Notes: generated by a model from the letters alone, not told the origin. A stretch of DNA of 14,968 bases from Syncephalastrum monosporum B8922 (GCA_000697355.1 JNEN01000901.1:1-14968); one strand, 5' to 3'. Shown: positions 1-9,111, counted from the first letter of the stretch. Program-made: numbers and translations.

Positions 1-1345
1 TGTGTTTGTCCACCCGATCGATACCGACGCCGACTTGCAGCAGTTCAAGAAGGAGGAGTCCAAGGTTGTGCATCTCGCCGGCCTCCCCTTCGAAGTCACC
101 CAGGGCGAGATCGATGCCTGGTTCTCGTCGAGCGGCCTCCGCCCCCAGACGACCTGGATGATCGAGACCCATGACAACTCCAAGACGGCCCACACCGGCT
201 TTGTCATGTTTGGCCTCCACGACGACGCGATGCGCGCGCTCCAGCTCAACGGACGCAGCCTCGGCGACAAGACCATCGAGGTCTCGCCCAGCAGCGAGCA
301 CGTCATCGAAGCGGCCGGCAGCATGCTCGTGCCCTTCCCGGCCCAGCCGCGCGCGCGGCCGACGCCCCAAGTACGCGTCGGCGACTGGAAATGCCCGAGC
401 TGCGCCTTCCACAACTTTGCCTCGCGCCGCTCCTGCTACAAGTGTTACGCGCCGCAGCCCAACTCGGACCTGGCCTCGTCCTCACCTTCGCCCGGTGCTG
501 GTGCTGGTGTAGCAGCAGCAGCAGGACCTCCCTCGGGTATGGGTGCTATGCCCATGAAGCCGCCGATGCAGAACACGCCCTCCAACTTCACAGCCGGGGA
601 CTGGATGTGCCCCAACTACAACTGCAACTTCCACAACTACGCCTCGCGCATGCAGTGCTTCAAGTGCCATACCCCGCGGCCCCAGGGCGGCAGCAACTAC
701 GGCAATGCCGGCGGCCCACCCCCGCCCCACGGCCCGCCCCACCCCGCCGGGGGCCATGGCGGCGGCCGCCCGCCGTCCAACTTCCGACCGGGTGACTGGT
801 ACTGCCCGAACGCGTCCTGTGGATTCCAAAACTTTGCGTCGCGCCAGGCTTGCTACAAGTGCCACACGCCCAACCCCAACCCGGGCCACGCGCCTCGCTC
901 GTCCGCGCCCTACACACCGCACCACTCGGCACCCTCGTACGGCTATGGCTATGGCTCGGGCTCGTACAACAACGCCAACACCAACAGCAGCGGCAATGCG
1001 GGCTCTGGCGGCGGCTACTACCACTCGCCGGCGACAAGCAACTATGGTTACGGTGCACCCCCCTCCAGCTCCAATATCGGTGGTGGCGGCCCTTCCGGCG
1101 GCGGCGGCGGCGGTTCTCACGGTCATATTCCCTTCCGCAATGGCGACTGGTACTGGTAAGGGAAAAAGAATGTCTTGTTGGATTGGAGAGTTGGATACCG
1201 AGGCTGATCTTTTTCTCTTTCTCTCGTCTCTAGCCCTTCTTGCAACTCTCACAACTTTGCGTCCCGATTCCATTGCCTCCGATGCAACACAGCTCGACCA
1301 CCGAACGTGGCGGCTGCAGCGCCTTATATTCCTCGACAAAACTGA
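1..1345 (+). CDS. Nrp1-like RNA-binding protein: RRM plus four RanBP2-type zinc fingers (5' partial)
   Basis: The coding sequence is open at the window's left edge, so the N terminus is missing. Exons are <2..1155 and 1234..1345 (stop TGA 1343-1345). An RRM lies near the start (RNP2-like VHLAGLPF, RNP1-like TGFVMFGL). RanBP2-type zinc fingers follow, of form W-x-C-x(2,4)-C-x3-N-x6-C-x2-C, at about 379-455, 595-680 and 790-873. Linkers are rich in Gly, Pro, Ser and Asn. Read without splicing, the frame stops at 1157-1159 straight after GDWYW. Splicing the GTAAGG...CTAG intron turns this into GDWYC followed by PSC...CLRC, a complete fourth finger. Yeast Nrp1 has the same RRM-plus-RanBP2-finger design and is a stress-granule-associated putative RNA-binding protein. 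RanBP2 fingers of this type commonly bind single-stranded RNA. A role in mRNA binding is inferred. Confidence 0.9.
1156..1233 (+). other. Intron whose donor creates an in-frame stop and hides the fourth zinc finger
   Basis: The 78-nt intron starts GTAAGG at 1156 and ends in a pyrimidine-rich acceptor (CTCTCGTCTCTAG, 1221-1233). Exon 1 ends in phase 2 (TG) and exon 2 begins with C, giving the Cys that starts finger 4. If the intron is retained, TAA at 1157-1159 ends the protein before that finger. Confidence 0.88.
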
Positions 1346-2036
1346 ACCTGGTAGTATGGATATGGGCTGGCGGGGAGGGAGAGGTTTCGGCTGTTCTTGT
1401 GTAGTTTTGTTGTGGAGGGGATAGTGAGCGTATGGCCCGAAACGCCCCCGAGTACCATTCGCATTTGTGATTAGTCCTTTTCTTTTTCTTTTTGTTTCCT
1501 CATTTTAGTTTTCCTTTTTGCACATTCATTCAAATAATTGACGCTCAACCAAGATCAAATTATCATGAAACGTTCGCTTTCTTTTATCTCTGTCTTTCTC
1601 TGTCTCTGTAAAAGATTTTTTATTTTTCTCGAAACGATACTGGTATCCCAGCGTCTCATGTCTCGGTTGGACGCATACGGGAAGGTAAGAAGGTGGGGCG
1701 GAGGACATGCGATCGCCGCAGACGAGATTTCATAAATGCAAAAGCGTGAAGTCGGGGTTGTGAGCGGGGTGGGAATATTCTGCCCAATTGCATGAAATGA
1801 GTCCGTCCCTGCCCTTATCTGAAGGAATACCCTCGTCGATGGCTGTCTTATAACACAAGCCAAGGTGGCGCCACTCTCGACAGCTCCTCCACAGTAGCAG
1901 TCTAGTGTTTCGATTCTCTTACTTTGCCATGTACGCTTAGGTTATGGAACCCCTTTTATTGAGTATATCTAACCATCGTTCGAGGACACGGATCCAAAAT
2001 TCACTCTGCCTTTTTCTAGCTGAGCACATAAATAGT

Positions 2037-2057
2037 TGTGTGTGTGTGTGTGTGTGT
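2037..2057. repeat. TG dinucleotide microsatellite
   Basis: An uninterrupted (TG)n tract of about 21 bases in the intergenic region. Confidence 0.95.
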
Positions 2058-2199
2058 ATTTTGACGACACGTAGTCTTCGTCCAAGTAACCAACACCCTT
2101 TCCTGCATGTAGCCAGAAACCAAATAGAATGTAGATGGTATCGAGTGCCTGGGTCTGTCAGGTCTGCGGTAAGAAGTGCAGGTCAGTCTTGCTACGTAT

Positions 2200-2223
2200 C
2201 ACACACACACACACACACACACA
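2200..2223. repeat. CA dinucleotide microsatellite
   Basis: An uninterrupted (CA)n tract of about 24 bases, complementary in sense to the TG tract about 145 bp upstream. The pair could form an imperfect inverted repeat in RNA. Confidence 0.95.
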
Positions 2224-2485
2224 GATACACACTGTTCTACTCTCACGCTTTTGCTCTGGTGAAAATAAAAAAAAGTCCGGGGTGGCCAGACTCAACGCTC
2301 ACGCTTTTGCCTTTTTTTCTTAATCCTTGTCATACCGCGCAGCACCTTCAACTCATTGCCTCATTCGGCTCCAACGTACCCAACTGTATTCTCTCCTCCT
2401 TCTCCGTTTCTCTCGTAAAGAACATACACAGGATATCAGACGAAGAAAAGAACAAGAAATAAGAAGACAGGAAAGAAGGAAAAGC

Positions 2486-3119
2486 ATGGGCCTCAAGTAC
2501 CGAGATTACCTGGAAGGCCGGAAAGTCTACGGCTGCTCTCACTGTCGCTCTCACCTTTCGACCAGTGACAAGATCATGTCAAAGGCAAGTGCCCATGCCC
2601 AGTGCCCTTGTCAGTGCCAGTGCCAGTGCCAATGCATCATGTCATGTGCTTGTTCTTGCCATTTAAAACTCACGCTAAAGACATAGGACTTTCACGGTCA
2701 ACACGGCCAAGCGTATCTGTTCCAACGAGTGTATGTTGCCATAGTTGGCTCTTGTATCAAACAACACAAACGCATACAACCTGACGCTTTCTTTCCTTTT
2801 TTTTTTTTTTCTTTCTGAACAGGGTCAATGTCGACGAGGACAAGGAACAGATTGAGCGGAACATGACCACAGGCCGACACCGTATTGCCTCCATCGCCTG
2901 TGTACGTTGCAACCAGCAGCTCGGGTGGAAATATGTACGATCCCTGTCTCTGTTTCTCTCTCTCTGTTTCTGTTTTTGTTTCTGTCTCTGGAACTCTATT
3001 TTTTTGATTAACATGGACAACTTTATCATTTCTAGATCAAGGCATACGAAAAGGACCAAAAGTACAAGGAAGGGAAATACATTCTCGAAAAGACATTGCT
3101 TCGCCTTGTACAAACCTGA
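2486..3119 (+). CDS. Yippee-like zinc-binding protein, 112 aa
   Basis: Four exons: 2486..2584, 2687..2730, 2823..2934, 3036..3119 (339 nt, 112 aa, stop TGA). The start is the ATG of MGLKYRDYLEG. The two zinc-binding CxxC pairs of the Yippee fold are Cys17/Cys20 (CSHC) and Cys74/Cys77 (CVRC). Family blocks are in order: HL..SDKIMSK, the GQAYLF block, VVNVD, TTGRHRIASIAC, LGWKY and QKYKEGKYILE. Length matches the family (about 110-120 aa). Yippee (YPEL in animals, Moh1 in yeast) is a conserved eukaryotic fold whose biochemical role is poorly defined; some members act in ubiquitin-ligase (GID/CTLH) complexes. Intron 1 has a GC donor; introns 2 and 3 are GT-AG. All junctions keep the frame, so the model is strong. 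Confidence 0.95.
2585..2686 (+). other. GC-AG intron in the Yippee-like gene
   Basis: The intron begins GCAAGT straight after AAG and ends ACATAG. It joins the MSK codons to GAC-TTT-CAC in phase 0, restoring the conserved SK-DFHGQ block. No GT donor nearby keeps both the frame and the conserved residues. Confidence 0.88.
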
Positions 3120-3277
3120 CGTCTACGTTTCGCTCTTTCTCTCGCACTCACTCACTCTCACTCTCGCTTTCGCTCTCGCTTTCTTCCCCTCTCGTTCTCG
3201 CTTTGTCTTTTCGCATTTTCGGCAATATACATATCATATATCTACCCAATTCTTTCTTTTTTTTTCCTTTTTTTTTT

Positions 3278-5736
3278 TTAGCGCCGTTGTCGAGACCGTG
3301 ATCGATCATGGTGATGATGATGATGATTATGACGGCGATGATGGTGTCTTTGGTGGCGAGAGCTGTCCGTAGATGAATGACGACCCTCACGACGACGCAA
3401 CGGCGACCGTGACCGTGACCGCGACCGCGACCGCGACCGTGATCGAGATCGAGATCGAGATTCAGGGCGAGAAGACCGAGACGAACGACGACGCCGATGA
3501 CGATGGCCGTAGGGTGATCGAGACCGTCCGCGCGAGCGTGGTGTGCGTTCTGGGGAGGAAGAGCGTCGACGATGAGACGAAGAAGGAGACCGTGCGTGTT
3601 TTCGGTCGGGGGACGGCGACCGGGACGAATCAGGCGAGTAGTACCGTTTAGCAGGCTTTCTCCCTGAAGAGGACGGCGGAGGAGATGACGATGGGGACCG
3701 GTACCTTGTTGTTGTCGTCGTGGCTGTGGTTGGGCCGGCGGTGGTGGTGGTGGTCGTGCGCGTGGGTGGAGGCGGTCGTCGATCGTGTCTCGTTCTCTGA
3801 AGAAGCTCTAGTTCGCGCTCACGTTCCTTTCGTCGTGTTTCCCGTTCATCCATCCGAACTATACACAGACGGGGGCCATACGTCAGTTCACATATCCTAT
3901 CGGCATGTCACCGCATCCGAGCTTCCTCACTTACTCTGTTTTTCCAGACCGGCACGCATCTTTTGCCGGAGCTTCTCCATCGGCGTCAGCTTCTTTTCCG
4001 TGGCGGTGGGTGTGACTTGAGAGGAAGGTCTAAAAAAAAGTTAAGGAAGATCAGCATGAGCACTTGAGGTTTTTTTTTTTTGAGGGTTTCTGCTTTGCTC
4101 AGAAACTTTGGCATACTTTGAGGCAGACGAGGATGACCTGGCTTGGGTTTCTTCTTTTTCTTCTACCACTGGTGGCGACTGAAATTCAATGACCACGTCC
4201 GATGAGGTTGCTTCTTCTTGTTCGTCTTCAGAGCTCTCGCTCTCCGAACTTTCGTAGGCATGTCTGGAGTACTCCCTCCGGCTTGCGTGAATCAGCCATA
4301 TCAGCAAGCTGATCCTTCATACTGTATCCGCCCGCCGAAACGGTCTCTATTTTTCACATTACCTGGATGGATCAATGCGGTCAAAGCTAGGTCTGCGGCG
4401 TCGCTTCCGGTGACGATCCTCTTTCTTCTTCTTGCGACTACTGGACTTGCCATCTTTGCCCTAGTAATAGAAAACTTCAGCTTCCATATCCAGTCCCAGC
4501 CCTGGCTAAGGCTCCTCCCCGCTCCCCCATTTTTCCTTTTTTTTTTTTCGTCGTTCTAGAATTACCTTTTGGTTCGCCTGGAGTTCACGCAACTGATCAT
4601 CCCGGTCCATCTTGGCCATGCGCAGCAATCGGGCATAGTTGTGAATGCCGTATTTTCTCGCCATCTCGTTCAAGGTCAATCGGTCCTTGTCGGTCAGATC
4701 ATCCACATATTGAAGGATATCCGCCTATCAAAACCCGAGTCCATGTGAGCTCCCCCCCGCAAAAACCACACATGCGGAACCTGGCATGTTTTTCTTCCAT
4801 GTTTCTCTTGTGTACCTCTTTTAAAAGCTCAGACGTGTCATCGTGGTCCATTTCCTGGGTTCCACTGCCATAATCATACGCAACACCTTGTGCACGGTCT
4901 CCCTTTCTATAGAGTTGCGGCCCATGAATGGTCCGTGTCGTATGCGCGCAGCAATGGAAATATCCGGTCTAAACTTACTTATCAAGCATGGCCAGGAGCG
5001 CCTTGTGCCGGTCCAACAGTTTGGTCCACTCGGTTTCCACCTCCGTCAAGCGCTCCTTTTCGCTCACTATGGATTGCCAGCATCAATAAACGTTTCTCAT
5101 GGAAAAGGCGCCAACCCCGTTCCCCTCCCTCGCCCGCTTGTTCTAATGTGCGCCTCCCCGGAATTGAAATGTCACCCTCTAAACGCTCTGCTTCAACCAG
5201 GTCGTGGTAACGCTCAAAGTTAAGTTCGTCCGCAAGCGTATTCTTCACGGTACTCGATCGTCGACCGGGGTCGGGAAGATATTCGAGCAGAGCGCGTCCA
5301 TCAAAGCGATCGATTCGGATATCTGGGTCGCCTTGCCAGGGCATGCTGAGTGGTCACGTGATGAGCACATGCCACCAACAAATCAGAAAGAAAAAAGTGC
5401 CTTACAGGTTTGTCGTGTTGGCATGATAATAGTATTGATCGACGTCGGGATAGAGCTTGGTGGACGAGCCGATGACGCGGAGCAACTGGCGCGGATCGCC
5501 CATCTTTTGACGGTTGTCAGCTTTGTATTTCATACACAATATATATATGCGATGGCTGAATTAAAGCCAAGTCGACTGGGTTACCCGCGATTCATAAAAG
5601 GCACGCCTGCGCTCGGCACGGCGCTTATGATCCATCATGACCTCCTTGATCTGGTGGGATGGGTGAGCATGGGGTGCATTCCACGACGTAGCATACGATG
5701 GACCTTTTTCTCGTTGGCTTTGGCGGCATGCCACAT
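3278..5736 (-). CDS. CLASRP/SWAP-N family splicing regulator with RS domain, 547 aa
   Basis: Eleven exons on the minus strand, listed 5' to 3': 5736..5704, 5650..5585, 5503..5406, 5345..5176, 5066..4979, 4906..4816, 4724..4566, 4460..4363, 4281..4117, 4029..3935, 3858..3278 (1644 nt). The N terminus (about residues 1-120) is the Suppressor-of-White-Apricot N-terminal (DRY_EERY) domain: MWHAAKANEKK, DHKRRAERRRAFYES, MPWQGD, IDRFD and NFERY align with human CLASRP. A Lys/Arg-rich middle is followed by an acidic Ser/Glu stretch and the KKLTPMEKLR...IRM.ER block also seen near the CLASRP C terminus. A long Arg/Ser dipeptide tract and a His-rich run come last. CLASRP binds the CLK-family kinase Clk4 and influences splice choice, so a nuclear splicing role is inferred. 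Intron 1 has a weak donor (GTCCAT) but aligns exactly. Intron 8 has two possible acceptors (4282 or 4309); I prefer 4282. Confidence 0.88.
3404..3461 (-). repeat. Hexanucleotide repeat encoding the Arg-Ser run
   Basis: On the plus strand this is a run of GACCGT/GACCGC then GATCGA hexamers. On the minus strand it encodes consecutive Arg-Ser dipeptides within the RS domain of the CLASRP-like protein. The repeat is probably prone to length change. Confidence 0.9.
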
Positions 5737-5857
5737 TTCCGAAACGCTTTTGTTTGAAAGAAGACCAGGCGAAAAAGCACACTTGAAAGTCCGGTGACAC
5801 TCGTTCTTCCCTTTTGTATTTTCTACCTACGGCTTTTCTGCCTTTCATGTCCGGGAC
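5737..5857. promoter_or_regulatory. Short divergent promoter between CLASRP-like and transporter genes
   Basis: Only 121 bp separate the minus-strand start at 5736 from the plus-strand start at 5858, so both 5' ends must lie here or in upstream exons I cannot see. I see no clear TATA box. The role as a promoter is inferred from layout alone. Confidence 0.5.
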
Positions 5858-7039
5858 ATGAGTTCACCTACTTACCATGCCGTGCCAGTCAATGACAGTG
5901 CTACTATAGCAGAACAGCCGCCGCAGAGACGGCGCAGGTCCTTCTTGGCTGCGGTCATGTTGGGCGTGTGCATTGTCTCGTTTGTGCTGCAGACCGAGCT
6001 CGCTCAATATGTGCAGCGCACCACCAACTACTCGAAGCCTTACTTTATTCTGTACGGGACGACGAGCGATAGAACATACGAAGAGCAAGCGTACTCATAG
6101 TTCCTACATATACTTAGCTATATAGGTCACTGCTGCTATATCTTTATGATACCCGTCCAATTTGTGGCCGAGGTCATGGCCCGGCCGTCGGACAAGCCAT
6201 GGTGGAGCCGATGCTCAGATACGTACCAGCAATGCAGGCAGGAACTGAGCGCGTCCCTGCGCGCCCTGTGCCACACCTCGCCGCTTTCCCCTCTGCCGAT
6301 GCTCTTCCTGTGCTCGGTGCTCCTGACCGTGCCCGCCTACCTGTGGTATCTCTCGGTGAACCTGACCAGCATGGCCAACCTGACCGCCATCTACAACACC
6401 GGCTGCTTCTTTGCCTACCTCTTTTCGATCCTCATGCTGCACGACCGCATCGTGGCCGCCAAGGTCGCCGCCGTCGGCCTGTGCATCCTCGGCGTGTGCG
6501 TCATGGCCTTCACAGACACGCAGGATACCACCAGCAGCGACGCGGAGCCGTACGGCCCGCTCGGGGTCTTGGTCGCGATGGTCGGCGCGGCCACCTACGG
6601 CTTCTATGAGGTCTTTTATAAAAAGTATGCCGCGCCCCCGCAACCGACGATCCTGTTTGCCAACACGGTCACGGGCGCCATCGGGTGTGTCACCTTGCTC
6701 TTCCTGTGGGTGCCCCTCCCGTTCTTGCACTGGTCCGGCCTGGAGACCTTTGCCTGGCCGGACCTGCGAACCTTGGCGTATATCCTCGCCATCGCGTCCA
6801 TGAGCGTCGTGTACAACGCGACCTTCATGTGCGTCGTCGCCCTCGTCAACCCGGTCTTTGCCGCGGTCGGCGTGATGCTCACCATACCCGCCGTCGCTGT
6901 GACCGACATGCTCGTCACGGGCGACCTCATCTCGCTCTCCACCGTCCTTGGCAGCGCCTTGATCCTCACTGGGTTCTATATCCTCAACCGACAAATCACG
7001 CGGGATGAACCCTTGGACGAGGATGATACCGATCCATAG
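5858..7039 (+). CDS. DMT/EamA-type membrane transporter (SLC35F / YML018C-THI74-like), 371 aa
   Basis: Two exons: 5858..6051 and 6118..7039 (1116 nt, stop TAG). The join (donor GTACGG, acceptor CTTAG) is phase 2 and restores the run YSKPYFIL-YIGHCCYIFMIP across a membrane segment. Read unspliced, the gene falls into two unrelated-looking frames. The protein has a short hydrophilic N terminus with an Arg cluster, then about ten hydrophobic helices. Typical family blocks are VLQTELAQYVQ, the ANLTAIYNTGCFFAYLFS segment of the EamA repeat, and YGFYEVFYKKY. The C-terminal tail is acidic. Fungal relatives include the vacuolar YML018C and thiamine-repressible THI74. The substrate cannot be told from sequence. 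Confidence 0.88.
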
Positions 7040-7155
7040 ATGTAGAGTAGAACACCCCCCATCCCCACTCATATACATACATACCGTGCCGGGGTCACAC
7101 AAAGGAGAAATATAACATTCGGATTATACAGTATATAGTATTTACAGTGTTGGGA

Positions 7156-7161
7156 AATAAA
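7156..7161 (+). terminator. Candidate polyadenylation signal of the transporter gene
   Basis: AATAAA lies 117 bases after the transporter stop codon, in AT-rich DNA. It is a plausible but unproven 3'-end signal. Confidence 0.45.
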
Positions 7162-7519
7162 ATATCATTCGTGTTCACGGTTTGCAAACTATCTTGCCTA
7201 CGACAAAAAAAAAGTGAATGGTTTACTCATATTAGACGACAAACGTGGCAATAGGGAAACGCTCAAATGTAAACTATCATCATGTTTTCCTTGCACAGTG
7301 AGATTCTTTCTTATGGAGATGAAAAGTGTCAAAAGAGAGAAAGAAGACAAACAAAATCAAAAATCATAGTATTGGTTAGTTACGACTATTCTCAATGCGC
7401 GCCATGTATACGCGTTCTTTTCTTCCTTGTTCTGCAATGGGCGCGAAATAATCTTCAAACGAGCTTTAAGGAAAAGCTGCCTGCCACGTTTACCTTCTCT
7501 TGTCTTTATATCGTTAGAC
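7162..7519. other. Intergenic, AT-richer, no supported gene
   Basis: Sequence between the transporter 3' end and the transposase relic. I see no conserved open frame, tRNA or terminal inverted repeat. The stretch ending at the TTAG near 7516-7519 resembles a 3' splice site and may have been an intron end of the former transposase gene. Confidence 0.4.
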
Positions 7520-7778
7520 GCGGGCCGCCACAAGAAGCTCACGGAACGTGAAGGACGGTCCTTGAGACGCCACGTCAAGCAGAATCCTGACGCTACGCTG
7601 ACCGACACTACGCAGGATTCTGGTGTTCAACGTGTCCAATCGCATTGTCAGGCGAACGCTCAAGCCTCCTGGCATTAACTCTCCTGTTGCCGAGCAGAAG
7701 CACTGTCCTACGAAAAAGCATAAAGAGGAACGTCTTCCCTCTGCAAAGAAGCACAGCACCTGGACAGTTCGGTTGCCG
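7520..7778 (+). pseudogene. Tc1/mariner-type transposase fragment with frameshift
   Basis: From about 7520 one frame reads GRHKKLTEREGRSLRRHV then KQNPDATLTD. This is the linker and second helix-turn-helix start of Tc1-like transposases (R-KLT-R-ER, V-KNP-AT). Near 7624-7636 the homology jumps to the next frame: VSNRIVRRTLKPPGI, KKHKEERL and KKHSTWT match the following part of the same domain. One extra base in GTTCAACGTG would explain the jump. Homology stops after the W-T that normally precedes the catalytic DDE region, and no DDE motifs follow. The fragment is therefore both frameshifted and truncated. It would have bound transposon ends but cannot now make a working enzyme. No terminal inverted repeats or TA duplications were found by eye. 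Confidence 0.78.
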
Positions 7779-7973
7779 AGCTGTAGGACGTCCTGATAAG
7801 GACCTGAAGGCACATTTTGACAACTATGGCAAGCAAGTGTCGCAAGCGTCACAGAGAACTCGGATGGCCAAGATAAAAGATTGGCAGCGCATGGCACTTC
7901 ATTTTTTGCTTGTGAAAACTATCGTCCAGATGCGTTTCTGAACTGTTATGACGCAAAAACCAGCTTTCAAGAT

Positions 7974-9021
7974 ATGGAGAACGAGCTCAAACGCAAAGAT
8001 AACGATGGTGAATCTGGTCCGTCGACGAAGCGACAGCACTTTCAACCTCAGGACCGTGCTCGTGACTCGGACCAGGACATTTGGATGCGCTGGAGAGCAT
8101 TTCTGGACAATCACGAAGCCGTGATCCAAGCCATGCGACTCAGGTATTTCTCTTTAATGATAATTCACTGTAATCTTGCGCACTGATAATGCTTCTTATG
8201 GCAGCTTTATCAAGAAATTAATACAAGCTGTTGAAAGCGGACTAGAATGACCGAAGAGGAAAGTGGAGGTTGTGACAGCCCTAGCCGCAGGCGAAGTGGC
8301 TCCATTCACTTACCCGGAGCACACTCAAAGTGTCACCGTTGGACGAAGCGAAGCGAGTCGCACCGCTTGCTAAAATCAATAAGTACGAAGCAAACGTCCG
8401 TAGCTACGTCGTCGACGAATACATGAAGGCCACCGCATGGCATCTGAAAAGCCTTGGGCATCCCGATGTATACTTTGTACCTGAAGAAATCGAGCTGGAC
8501 TCGATGAGCAGGCACCTCTCCTCGGTTGGCTTCGAAAATGGACGTCTGAGATACAATGCCGATGGCCAAATCAGGAACAATGACATCGAGATACTGCTAA
8601 GCAAAGTATCGAACGGCTATGGCGACGCAAGCAAGCCAAAAGCTAGCTTTGATCATTATGAGGCCATGTTTGGCATGCTCGCTGTGCTCAAGTCTCTCAG
8701 GGTAAGCAAAATGATATAAAAGTCTCAAGCGCCATCACTAACAAAGATTTCATTGGGGTACCTATTACTATGCAGAATGAGCAAGTCATGGCTCGTAGAT
8801 ACCGGCGCAATTCTCGTTCTTTCAAACGATCAAGATGCCACGTGCATGGTACGTTGCAGAAAAATTTATTCTTTGCTAATTCTAATTCAATGTTTCAAAG
8901 ACACTTGGGCACTGCTTTTCGGCATTGGACGAGGTTGTCACCTGCCAAAGGGATTTACGTGATGACCAAAGGAGCAGCGGGTGACTGTGCCAGTGAATTT
9001 CAGGAACAAGGAACTGGATAG
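7974..9021 (+). pseudogene. Broken gene of unknown function, three or more exons
   Basis: I do not recognise a named family. The first exon 7974..8143 starts MENELKRKDND, with a basic/acidic N terminus and then QDIWMRWRAFLDNHEAVIQAM. A clean intron (8144..8204, GTATTT...GGCAG) joins to SFIKKLIQAVESGLE, which meets TGA at 8248-8250. The same frame continues after it as PKRKVEVVTAL and GEVAPFTYPEHTQ. At about 8325-8331 the protein-like signal moves one frame on, to VSPLDEAKRVAPLAKINKYE and about 110 more good residues up to 8701. A second intron (8702..8775, GTAAGC...TGCAG) leads in phase to a frame with FRHW and GIYVM that ends TAG at 9019-9021. One stop plus one single-base insertion suggests a decayed gene. 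An alternative is an extra intron 8230..8290 with a weak GTTGAA donor, which would keep the frame but lose the better residues. Confidence 0.55.
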
Positions 9022-9078
9022 GGAGACCCTTTGTAGACTGTGTGCGATGTTGGCTCTTGGTAGCATCATATATGAAGG

Positions 9079-9084
9079 AATAAA
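9079..9084 (+). terminator. Candidate polyadenylation signal after the broken gene
   Basis: AATAAA lies 58 bases after the TAG at 9019-9021, on the same strand as the broken gene. This supports that strand and end having once been, or still being, a transcribed unit. Confidence 0.4.
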
Positions 9085-9111
9085 GTAGTAGTACATTTTG
9101 TTTCTTTTCTT

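Larger units (their letters stand above)
1346..2485. other. Intergenic region, no supported gene
   Basis: About 1.1 kb between the Nrp1-like stop and the Yippee-like start. It should hold the 3' UTR of the first gene and the promoter and 5' UTR of the second. It contains T-rich tracts, a TG microsatellite and a CA microsatellite. Open frames here are short, low in complexity and resemble no family I know. I saw no tRNA. Confidence 0.6.

Noticed and set aside
482..1339. Long open frame on the minus strand opposite the Nrp1-like gene (285 aa)
   Set aside because: It is a shadow of GC-rich, repeat-coding sequence on the other strand. It is Arg/Ala/Val-rich with no family pattern.
1860..1930. 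Possible tRNA because of a TTTCGATTC element resembling a B box
   Set aside because: There is no matching A box, no acceptor stem pairing and no cloverleaf I could draw.
2135..2200. Small open frame with a CxxCGKKC pattern upstream of the Yippee-like gene
   Set aside because: Too short, followed by CA-repeat translation, and no splice model links it to a coding exon.
6215..7102. Long minus-strand open frame opposite the transporter (295 aa)
   Set aside because: It mirrors the transporter's codon bias and is rich in Gly, Asp, Glu and His with no recognisable domain. The plus-strand membrane protein explains the sequence.
8230..8290. Possible 61-nt intron that would remove the TGA and restore the frame
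   Set aside because: The donor GTTGAA is poor, and removal would delete the more protein-like residues (VEVVTAL, EVAPFTYPEHTQ). A one-base insertion explains the data better, though I cannot exclude the intron.
8776..8850. WLVDTGA motif resembling a retrotransposon aspartic protease (D-T-G-A)
   Set aside because: It occurs in a frame that does not continue the upstream exon. No zinc knuckle, integrase or reverse transcriptase motif is nearby. Probably chance.
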